From the NCBI GenBank assembly GCA_903822975.1, contig CAIJRD010000020.1, positions 30,614 through 94,613 on the forward strand: a stretch of DNA of 64,000 bases, given 5' to 3'. Every line of letters begins with the position of its first letter. The stretch's first letter is position 1. A program made the position numbers and the translations under genes. Source of the stretch: an uncultured Sinobacteraceae bacterium (GTDB lineage Bacteria > Pseudomonadota > Gammaproteobacteria > Nevskiales > Nevskiaceae). The notes beneath the pieces are model-generated. The model saw nothing but the letters and a program-made list of their open reading frames with translations. It searched no databases and was not told the DNA's origin. Below, one piece after another: positions 54,929 to 62,527 of this stretch.

Positions 54929-55465
54929 ATGCAGATCGTCGAGGCCGCGTTGCGCGCACCGTTCGATTCGGTGGGCGAGTTCTTTCACTTGGGTGGCTGG
55001 GTGTTGAAGTGGATCGTGCTCGCCGCCCTGGTGCTGTGGACGCTGATCATCGAACGCTATTGGTACCTGCGGCGTGTGCTGCCGACGGAACTCGCTGTGC
55101 GCCGCGCGGAATGGAAGGCGCGGCGCGAGCGTCATTCCTGGCATGCGCACCGGATTCGCGAACAGCTGATCTCCGAACTGAAAGTCGGCATGAACTGGAG
55201 TCTGCCGCTGATCCGTGTGGTCGTGCCGCTGGCGCCCTTGCTCGGGCTGCTCGGCACCGTGACCGGCATGCTGGAAGTGTTCGACGCGATGACCGCGCAG
55301 GGCCAGACCGATGTGCGCGCGATGGCCAATGGCGTCTCGCACGCGATGATTTCGACGCTCGCCGGGATCGTCGTCAGCCTCAACGGGCTGTATTTCGCAG
55401 TGCAGCTGAGTTCGCGCGTGCAGCACGAATCCGAGCGCTTGCCCGACCTGCTGCGGACCGAATAG
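54929..55465 (+). CDS. exbB: ExbB/TolQ-family proton channel protein
   Basis: A 178-residue inner-membrane protein, shorter than E. coli ExbB and typical of the second ExbB in TtpC-type operons. Starts MQIVEAALRAPFDSVGEFFH. Helices: WIVLAALVLWTLIIERYWYL; then VVVPLAPLLGLLGTVTGMLE and VSHAMISTLAGIVVSLNGLY. With ExbD it uses the proton gradient to power TonB. An in-frame GTG at 54923 is an alternative start. Confidence 0.93.
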   Translation: MQIVEAALRAPFDSVGEFFHLGGWVLKWIVLAALVLWTLIIERYWYLRRVLPTELAVRRAEWKARRERHSWHAHRIREQLISELKVGMNWSLPLIRVVVPLAPLLGLLGTVTGMLEVFDAMTAQGQTDVRAMANGVSHAMISTLAGIVVSLNGLYFAVQLSSRVQHESERLPDLLRTE

Positions 55466-55477
55466 GAGATTCGCGAC

Positions 55478-55912
55478 ATGCGCATGCGCCGCCATACCGC
55501 ACAGCCCGAGGACGTGCATATCGACCTCGCGCCGATGCTCGACTTTTTCCTCAATCTGCTGATCTTCTTCATCATCAGCGCGGCCTTCGTCAGCGAGGCC
55601 GGCATCAAGGTGCACCGCCCGAGTGCCAAGACCGCCACCAAGGTCGATAACGCCAGCATCTTCGTTGCGATCTCGGCCGGCGGCGATATCTACGTCGATC
55701 GCCAGCACGTCGACGTGCGTCTGTTGCGCACCACGCTCGAACGTCTGCGTGCGCAGAAGCCGCAGGCACCGGTGGTGATCCAGGCGGATCGCGACGCGCA
55801 TGCCGGCCTGGTGGTCGAAGCGATGGACCAGGCGCGGCTCGCGGGCGTGCAGGATGTCGCCATCGCCGCTGCGCCCGCGAGTGCTAACGCGGGTTCCGGC
55901 AACGCGCCCTGA
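55478..55912 (+). CDS. exbD: ExbD/TolR-family biopolymer transport protein
   Basis: A 144-residue protein starting MRMRRHTAQPEDVHIDLAPM after AGGAG. The single helix (LDFFLNLLIFFIISAAFVSE) begins with the conserved proton-carrying Asp. The periplasmic domain (about 50-140) includes ISAGGDIYVDRQHVDV and VVIQADRDAHAGLVVEAMDQ. Twelve bp after exbB. Confidence 0.94.
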   Translation: MRMRRHTAQPEDVHIDLAPMLDFFLNLLIFFIISAAFVSEAGIKVHRPSAKTATKVDNASIFVAISAGGDIYVDRQHVDVRLLRTTLERLRAQKPQAPVVIQADRDAHAGLVVEAMDQARLAGVQDVAIAAAPASANAGSGNAP

Positions 55913-55913
55913 T

Positions 55914-56669
55914 ATGCGCGCAGTCGAGCCGAGCGTCACGATCACCGCGCCGCGTGCGCGTCGCGAACGTCGGCGCTGGCTGCTGGCTCCCGCATTGGCG
56001 ATCGTGATCGTCTGGCTGCTGCTGGTATTGATGCGCTGGATGATTCTGGCGCCAGCGGGCCAAGGCCAGCAGCAGGACGATGTGCCGGCGGTCGAGATGG
56101 TGCGCGTGCAACCGCACACCGACACGCCGCAGCAGGATCAGTTGCCGGCACCCGCACCACCGCAAGCGCCGCAGGCACCGCCTTCGCTCGATCGGCCGAG
56201 TCTGCCGAGCATCAGCACGCCGACAATTTCGATCGCCGCACCCACCGTGGACATCAACATTGCCAACGCCGGCAACGCGATCAGCATCGGCAGTGGCGCG
56301 GGGCTCGGCAACGGCGCCTTTGGTGGCTTCGCCGGCGGCGGTGGTGGCGGCGGTGGCGGTGGTGGCGGTCCCGGAACTGGCGAAGGCTTCAACGGCAAGC
56401 CGCTGGTGCCCTTGTCGACCGCACGTCCGCAGATGCCGGAATGGGCCTGCAAGCAAAAGATCAAAGGTTGGGTCGAAGTCGTGTTCATGGTGATGCCGAA
56501 CGGACGCGTCAGCAATGTCCGCATCGTCGATGCGCAGCCGCGCGGCGTGTACGAGTCGGCGGCGATCGAAAGCGTGTCCAACTGGATTTACGACTCGTCC
56601 AAGCAAACGCGTGAGGTCAAGCAGCGCGTCGAAATGGATCCGGCGGACTGTGCGTACAACTGGCATTGA
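55914..56669 (+). CDS. tonB: TonB-family energy transducer
   Basis: A 251-residue protein starting MRAVEPSVTITAPRARRERR one base after the exbD stop; no ribosome-binding site, so translation is probably coupled. The membrane anchor is LAPALAIVIVWLLLVLMRWM. A Pro-rich region (APAPPQAPQAPPSLDRPSLP) and a run of at least twelve Gly follow. The C-terminal TonB domain has QKIKGWVEVVFMVMPNGRVS and YESAAIESVSNWIY. Two cysteines near the end (EWACKQK, PADCAYN) may pair. Passes energy to outer-membrane receptors. Confidence 0.92.
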   Translation: MRAVEPSVTITAPRARRERRRWLLAPALAIVIVWLLLVLMRWMILAPAGQGQQQDDVPAVEMVRVQPHTDTPQQDQLPAPAPPQAPQAPPSLDRPSLPSISTPTISIAAPTVDINIANAGNAISIGSGAGLGNGAFGGFAGGGGGGGGGGGGPGTGEGFNGKPLVPLSTARPQMPEWACKQKIKGWVEVVFMVMPNGRVSNVRIVDAQPRGVYESAAIESVSNWIYDSSKQTREVKQRVEMDPADCAYNWH

Positions 56670-56867
56670 CGTGCGAAGCACGATCCACTCGCGGCGACTG
56701 CCGCAGCCTCGTGCTGCCGCCACGCTCGCGATGGCGAAGACGTGTGCGCGTCGCGCAGCACGCGTGTCGACTTGCATCGAGCGCAACAACAAGTGGTGTC
56801 GGAAGTCGTATCGGATGTCGGTCGCAGTCGATGGCCGTTCGTCGTTCGACTGGTCGCGGGTGAGCTG

Positions 56868-59450
56868 ATGCCGCGCATTTCGCAGCGTGCGTTGATCGTG
56901 GGGCTGCTGTGCCTTGGCGCGCAGGCCGCGCGCGCCGACCAGTACAAGAGCGAAGTGCGCACGGCGCCCAACGAACCGGCGCCGCAGCAGCAGGACATCC
57001 AGAAGCAGTTGCAGACCACCAGCGATCCTTACGCCAAGGCGATGCTGCTGCGTGAACTCGCAGGGGCCGCCGCGCAGAAGGGCGACATGAACGCGGCGGC
57101 GAAATATCTCGATCAGGCACTGGCCACGCACGGGCTGTCGGGCCCGGCCGAGGCGCAAATGCGTGCCGATCTCGGCAAGCTGCGCATGGGCAGTGGCGAT
57201 CCGAAAAGCGTGATCGCCGGAATCGAGCCGCAATACCGCGCCAATGCGAATCTGCCACCCGAGCAACTGGTCGCGCTCGGTGCCGCCTACTTGCAGCAGA
57301 AACGTTATGCCGACGCGGTCGGCCCGCTGCAGAAGGGTGTGTCCGCCACGCGCAATCCAGACATCAGCTGGCGCCGCGGCCTGTATGCGGCCTACATCGG
57401 CAACGGGCAGGAAAAGGAGGCCGCGCAGGTTTTGGAAACGGTGCTGCGCGATCAGCCGAACGCGCGCGAAGATTGGCTGCGTCTGGCCGCGCTGTACCAG
57501 AAAGCCGGCAACAAGGAACGTGCGCAGGCAGTGATGGAAATCGCCAGCCGTCTCGGCTTTCTCGACAACGCCGAGCAGCGCATGCAACTGGTCGGCTTGA
57601 CCGCGCAGATCGGCGCGCCATTCCAGGCCGGATCGCTGCTGCACGGTTGGCTCGATGGCGGCCAGGTGCCGCGCACGACAGCCAACCTGCGCACGCTGGC
57701 TGCGCTCTGGATCGATGCGCGCGAATCCTCACTCGCGATTCCCGCACTCGAAGATGCCTTGAAGGCGCAGCCGAGTGCGGACCTCTGGCTGCAACTGGGC
57801 CAGCTGTATCTCGACCGCGAGAACTATCCGCAGGCGGCGGCGGCACTCGAACGCGGCATCGCCAGCGGCGGCAAGAGCGGACCGGCCCTGATGGCGCTGG
57901 GTGTCGCCAAGTATCAACAGGCCGATGTCGATGGCGCCGTCGTCGCGTTCCAGCAGGCACAGGGTTTCGCGGCGAATGCCAAGCTCGCTGCACAATGGGT
58001 GACGTACCTGCAATCCGGCAAGGCGCGTGAGCTGGCGTTGGAAGCGGCAGCGAAGCAGCGCCCACGATCGGATGTCGGACCGACGCTGGATAGCGGCCTG
58101 CTCGGCACGCCGGTGGCGGTGCAGGACACGCAGTCGACGCCCGAGCAGCCTGCCGCGGTCGTCGCGTCGGCGGCGTCCGGCAGCGGAGGATTGACGCCGA
58201 TCGGCGCGCAGCAGAGCGGCAATGGCGACGGCAGCATTCCGCCATGGACCGGTGGACTCACGCGCAGCCAGTGGCCTGCGGCGTTCCAGCCCGGTGGTCG
58301 ACTGGTCGATCCCTACGCGAGCGAAAAACCGCTGTTCACGATTACAGCTGCCAACGCAGGTCAATATGCTGCCCATCTGAGTGCCGCACACCTGGCGCTA
58401 CTGAAAAAGTATCCCGACTACACGATCCCGGTTTATGCCACGCATCGCAGTGTGTCGTATCCGCAGGCGATCTACGCCGCCAGCCAGGCGAACAATGGCA
58501 AGTCGAAGCTGATCGGTGCAGATGCGATCGCGGACGCGCGTTTGGGCGTGCCATTTCCGCAGCCGGAGAACGGCGCGGAAGCAATGTGGAATCACCGCCT
58601 GCGTTACCGCGGCGATTCGATGCAGATGCAGACCACGCAGGCGATCGTAGGCCCCGGCGGTGTGCAGGAAACACTGAAGCAGACCGAGCGCGTGCTGTAC
58701 CGCTACGGCAACGTGCGCGATCCGGTGAACATCGCCGATCACAACATCCTGCTGTATTACCTGACCTGGTTTGCGAAAGGCGCGAACGGCATCGACTTCG
58801 TCGCGCTGGTGCACGAAACCGCCAACTCACTGAAAGACGCGCGGGCGATCTGGGTGATTCCGCAGGGGATCCCGAAGATGTTCCGCGTACCGCCGGTGGG
58901 CTACGACCAGCCATTTCCAGGTTCGGGCGGCATGTATTTCATCGACATGGTTGACATGTACAACGGCCTGTTCGACCGCTACGTCTGGAAGCTCACCGGC
59001 AAGCGCGAACTGTATATTCCGTACAACGCGTATCGCATCAGCGACGGCCATTACAAATATTCGCAGCTGTTGACGCCGAACCATTTCAACCAGCAGTCCA
59101 CGCGTTACGAACTGCATCGCGTCTGGGTGATCGAGGCCAACGAGCGTGGCGGCATGCACCACAGCTTCGGCAAGCGCGTGTTCTATCTCGACGAGGATTC
59201 CTGGAATGTCGTGCTGGTCGAGAACTACGATCACGACGGCAATCTGTGGCGCTTCCAGGAAGGCCATTTGTTGCCGCAATACGATGTGCAGTCCGCCAAC
59301 TGTGCACCGGTGGTGACCTACGATTTCAAGGATGGTCGTTACTTCGCCAATCGCCTGCTCGCCGAAGATGTGCCGCCGAAGTTCAATCTGGAAGGCATCA
59401 GCGAAGGCGAGTTTTCACCAGCGCAGGTGAAGGCGCGCTACGGCCGCTGA
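56868..59450 (+). CDS. TPR-repeat protein fused to DUF1329
   Basis: An 860-residue secreted protein starting MPRISQRALIVGLLCLGAQA (signal peptide ends ARA). Residues about 50-400 are helical repeats, with TPR-like units such as LAALYQKAGNKERAQAVMEI and LGQLYLDRENYPQAAAALER. After a Pro/Ser/Gly linker, residues about 441-860 are a full DUF1329 domain: LTPIGAQQSGNGDGSIPPWT, LVDPYASEKPLFTITAANAG, and FPQPENGAEAMWNHRLRYRG. DUF1329 proteins have a LolB-like fold and normally stand alone beside DUF1302 genes; the TPR protein is normally the last gene of TtpC operons. Here they are one chain with no stop or frameshift between. Confidence 0.93.
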   Translation: MPRISQRALIVGLLCLGAQAARADQYKSEVRTAPNEPAPQQQDIQKQLQTTSDPYAKAMLLRELAGAAAQKGDMNAAAKYLDQALATHGLSGPAEAQMRADLGKLRMGSGDPKSVIAGIEPQYRANANLPPEQLVALGAAYLQQKRYADAVGPLQKGVSATRNPDISWRRGLYAAYIGNGQEKEAAQVLETVLRDQPNAREDWLRLAALYQKAGNKERAQAVMEIASRLGFLDNAEQRMQLVGLTAQIGAPFQAGSLLHGWLDGGQVPRTTANLRTLAALWIDARESSLAIPALEDALKAQPSADLWLQLGQLYLDRENYPQAAAALERGIASGGKSGPALMALGVAKYQQADVDGAVVAFQQAQGFAANAKLAAQWVTYLQSGKARELALEAAAKQRPRSDVGPTLDSGLLGTPVAVQDTQSTPEQPAAVVASAASGSGGLTPIGAQQSGNGDGSIPPWTGGLTRSQWPAAFQPGGRLVDPYASEKPLFTITAANAGQYAAHLSAAHLALLKKYPDYTIPVYATHRSVSYPQAIYAASQANNGKSKLIGADAIADARLGVPFPQPENGAEAMWNHRLRYRGDSMQMQTTQAIVGPGGVQETLKQTERVLYRYGNVRDPVNIADHNILLYYLTWFAKGANGIDFVALVHETANSLKDARAIWVIPQGIPKMFRVPPVGYDQPFPGSGGMYFIDMVDMYNGLFDRYVWKLTGKRELYIPYNAYRISDGHYKYSQLLTPNHFNQQSTRYELHRVWVIEANERGGMHHSFGKRVFYLDEDSWNVVLVENYDHDGNLWRFQEGHLLPQYDVQSANCAPVVTYDFKDGRYFANRLLAEDVPPKFNLEGISEGEFSPAQVKARYGR

Positions 59451-59503
59451 GGCGGTGATCCCATCGTAGAAAACCCGCGCGGCACTCTCACCGCCGCGAA
59501 GGT

Positions 59504-59800
59504 TTGGATACGAAGATCCAAATAGAAAGATCCAAATAGAAAGATCCAAATACAAGGATCCAAATAGGAAGATTCGGACCCGAAAGTTCCGCCCCGACGA
59601 TTTGAGCATCGAGCGCCGACTTCACGCACGAAGGCTCGAGCGCCAAGGTTCAAACGCGAAATTTCGAACACGAAATTTCGAACACGAAAGTTCGAGCGCA
59701 ACGATTCGAGCACCAAAGTTCGAACGCTAGGGTCCGAACACGAAATTACGAGCGCAACGATCCGACCGCGTGTTCGAGCGCACCGGTTCGAACACGCAAC
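59504..59800. repeat. Degenerate 14-bp tandem array between convergent genes
   Basis: Within the 401-bp gap, units of about 14 bp run head to tail. The left end has CCAAATAGAAAGAT (twice) and CCAAATACAAGGAT from 59518; the right part has CGAACACGAAATTT, CGAACACGAAAGTT, CGAGCGCAACGATT, CGAGCACCAAAGTT, CGAACGCTAGGGTC and relatives. TTCGAA palindromes recur at unit joints. The middle (about 59590-59640) is more decayed. No gene or spacer structure. Confidence 0.9.
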
Positions 59801-59851
59801 CCCGCGATTCGGGTTGCGGTCCGTCTCGGCGACGCGCGCGTCAGACGCCCA

Positions 59852-62320
59852 TCAGAACTGGTACTTGACGTAGGCCTGTGCGAAGTCGCGATCCGACAAC
59901 AGGTTCTGGTTGCCGCCACCCCAGTACCAGGTGTAGCCGAGGTTGAACGATAGATCAGCCTTGTAGCGCGTTTCCAGCAGCACGTCGGCTTCCTTGCGTC
60001 CGGCGACGAACTCGAATGCCGGGCCGGGCGAGGTGCCTTGCACGTCGTGCTTCAGCACCAGCGCCGGGTGCAGTCCGATGTTCTGGACGACGTTTTCGTA
60101 ACTGGCGATCGCGATGATGCGATACCCCCAAGACAGCGCATCGACATAGCCGGTGCGATCCTGCTGGTGCGGATTGAAGCGCACACCGTCGGGGCCGACC
60201 GAGCAGTCCGGAATGTTCGAACAGGCCTGGCGCGAGCCGTCGGCGCCGGAACCGTCGGCACCGGCCGTTGCGCTGAGCACGGTTGCGGGTCCATCGATCT
60301 GCAGCTGATCGAGCTTCGGCAGATCCGGAATGTAATTGAGACCGGCCTCGCCGAGCACGATGACCTGGTCGGCGCCGAAGGGATTGTCGGATGCGCCGAG
60401 CACGCGCGTCAGTCCGAAGTCGAGTTGCAGCAACTGGAAGCGCTCGTAGCCCTGGATGTATCCGGGGTTCTTGCGATTCAGCGGTTTGCTCAGATCGGTC
60501 GGAGCATTGCGGCCGACCGTGCCGCCGCGATACGCGGTGATGAAGTTCGGGAACGAGCGCGCCGAGTCGCTCATGCTGCCGACGCCGAGACTATAGACAT
60601 CGGTATACGACGAACCGCCATTAGCCGGAACGAAGTTGTTGTCGCGATAGACCTGCACGCCGCCTTGCGCACTGTTGCCCAATCCGACGCTACCGAGAAT
60701 GTCCCGGCAGTTCTGCGACTTGTCCGCGCAGCTCACCAGCACCGGGCCTGCGGCAGCAAAGGAGACGTCGGCGATCGACACCTGCATGGGCAGGTTCGGC
60801 CGATACGCCGCTTCGCCTTGCAGCGAGAAGCTGCCGATCGTGGTGTTGAAGCTCGCGCCGATCAGGTGAATGTCTTCCGGGTATTCGAGAAACAGTTTTC
60901 CGCTGTCGAGCGGAACCGCATCGCTGCGCTTGCTGCTGCCGGTCAGGCCGGTGATCAGCGGCAGGTTCGGGCAGGCAGCGATGAAGGCCAGCAGGTTGTT
61001 GGCCTGTTTGCCGCAGCTCTGCTGGTCGGCGAAGAAGCCCGCATAGGGCAGGCGCGAATGGTAGTTCTCGTAGTACAGCGACAGATCGGTGCCGCCGTTG
61101 AGCCAGTCGGCGTAGTAGTCGAATTTGACGCCGTACTGGCCGGCCGTGCGCGGCTCCAGGTCGGCGACGTGCTCGGCGCTGAGCGTGGTGTAGGTCACCA
61201 GACTGAGCGGATTGTCCTGCGGATGGCCAAGACGCTGCGGATCATCGGCCGCGCCGCCGAAGCTGATGTTGACGAAACGCCCGGTGCCGGCGGTGCCCAC
61301 GTCGTTGGTGGAGAAGTAGGTGCCCGGCGTCTGCGCTTCGGTCGGCTGCCATTCGAGTTGATAGAAGCCTTCGACGGTCAGGTTCTCGACCGGCGAGAAG
61401 CTCAGGTCGATCATGTTGACCGGCGTGAAGTCCTCTTCGGTCTGGTTGCCGATGCGATAGAAATTGTTGGCGTTGATCGGATTGGCCGCATTGATGCTGT
61501 TGAACACCATCGTCGTGCTCTCGCCCCAGCTCACGGTCTGACGCCCCAGCTTGAATGCCAACACTTTGCTGTCGGTGTATGGAATCGGCACCTTGCCGTA
61601 GAAGTAGGTATCGAGGTACTGCAGATTGGTGCCGGACTGGCGCAGCTCTTCGCCGTCGGTGCGCTTGCTGCGCACGTAGGCGCCGGGTCCGTACAGTCGT
61701 TCGCTGATCGGTGCGAGCGGGATGCCGTTCTTGGCGAGAATCGCCGCGAATGTCGACAAGCCCGGAATCGGCGAACCCACGCGCCCGACCGAACCGGCGT
61801 TGGCAGACGTGATTTCGTCCGGGTGCCGCTCCATCTTGTCGTTGTTGACGAAGTCGTAGAAGTACAGCGCGCGCGCGAACACGCCGAACTCCTTGTAGCT
61901 CAAGGTCAGATCGGGCGTGACCTTCAGCGGCGCCTGGAAGATCGAGCCCTTGTTGTAGTTCAGATCGCCATCGTCGTTATGCATCGAATACTGCCCCGGC
62001 ACCTCGCCGAGTCGCGCAGCAGGATAGGTCTGCGTGCGGAACAGACCCTGGCACGACTGGTAATAGATCGTGCCGCGCGGTCCAGAGCCGGTGCCGCAGG
62101 CGTTGCGGTTGAGATCGGATTTTCCGATCAGGTTGACGCTCTGGGCCTGCGTACGGAAGCCGATGCCGGCGGTCATCGTCGTGTTCAGCGCCGCATGGAT
62201 CGGCTCGTCGCCGAACGGCAGCGGCAGATCGAGCGACAGCGCTTGGGCGGTGAAAGGACTGACGGCAAAAGCTGCTACTGCGCACAAAGCCACGCGCGCG
62301 CAGCGGTAATGGATCGGCAT
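59852..62320 (-). CDS. DUF1302 outer-membrane protein
   Basis: An 822-residue protein starting MPIHYRCARVALCAVAAFAV, with AGAGGAA upstream and a signal peptide ending AQA. Family landmarks: LNTTMTAGIGFRTQAQSVNL, GLFRTQTYPAARLGEVPGQY, YGKVPIPYTDSKVLAFKLGR, and GRQTVSWGESTTMVFNSINA. The chain ends YVKYQF, with a terminal Phe as in outer-membrane barrels. DUF1302 genes usually sit next to DUF1329 genes, as here. Probable outer-membrane pore or receptor for a hydrophobic cargo. Confidence 0.92.
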   Translation of the reverse strand: MPIHYRCARVALCAVAAFAVSPFTAQALSLDLPLPFGDEPIHAALNTTMTAGIGFRTQAQSVNLIGKSDLNRNACGTGSGPRGTIYYQSCQGLFRTQTYPAARLGEVPGQYSMHNDDGDLNYNKGSIFQAPLKVTPDLTLSYKEFGVFARALYFYDFVNNDKMERHPDEITSANAGSVGRVGSPIPGLSTFAAILAKNGIPLAPISERLYGPGAYVRSKRTDGEELRQSGTNLQYLDTYFYGKVPIPYTDSKVLAFKLGRQTVSWGESTTMVFNSINAANPINANNFYRIGNQTEEDFTPVNMIDLSFSPVENLTVEGFYQLEWQPTEAQTPGTYFSTNDVGTAGTGRFVNISFGGAADDPQRLGHPQDNPLSLVTYTTLSAEHVADLEPRTAGQYGVKFDYYADWLNGGTDLSLYYENYHSRLPYAGFFADQQSCGKQANNLLAFIAACPNLPLITGLTGSSKRSDAVPLDSGKLFLEYPEDIHLIGASFNTTIGSFSLQGEAAYRPNLPMQVSIADVSFAAAGPVLVSCADKSQNCRDILGSVGLGNSAQGGVQVYRDNNFVPANGGSSYTDVYSLGVGSMSDSARSFPNFITAYRGGTVGRNAPTDLSKPLNRKNPGYIQGYERFQLLQLDFGLTRVLGASDNPFGADQVIVLGEAGLNYIPDLPKLDQLQIDGPATVLSATAGADGSGADGSRQACSNIPDCSVGPDGVRFNPHQQDRTGYVDALSWGYRIIAIASYENVVQNIGLHPALVLKHDVQGTSPGPAFEFVAGRKEADVLLETRYKADLSFNLGYTWYWGGGNQNLLSDRDFAQAYVKYQF

Positions 62321-62450
62321 GATTTCCTCTGAATTCTTCTTGGTGCCGATCGCTGTTCAGTCGAACTGTCTGAGCGGGCCGAGCGGTGGCGAGGAATCTA
62401 GAGGCTTGGACAAGCGCGACGGAGTCGTCAGGATCGCCTAGGCCGGACGC

Positions 62451-62475
62451 AAAAACGCCGGCACGAGGCCGGCGT
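62451..62475 (-). terminator. Intrinsic terminator of the second DUF1302 gene
   Basis: ACGCCGGC pairs perfectly with GCCGGCGT around a 5-nt loop, and the minus strand continues into TTTTT (AAAAA at 62451-62455 on the plus strand). It lies 53 bp after the stop of the partial DUF1302 gene. It separates the two tandem DUF1302 genes into different transcripts. Confidence 0.88.
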
Positions 62476-62527
62476 CGGGTTTTGCAGCCAGTGCGTCAAG
62501 CGCACTGGCGGTCACGATGAAGCGCTA

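Noticed and set aside
60038..62332. Open frame of about 760 codons on the plus strand opposite the first DUF1302 gene
   Set aside because: Same reason: antisense of a well-supported gene, no recognisable domain.
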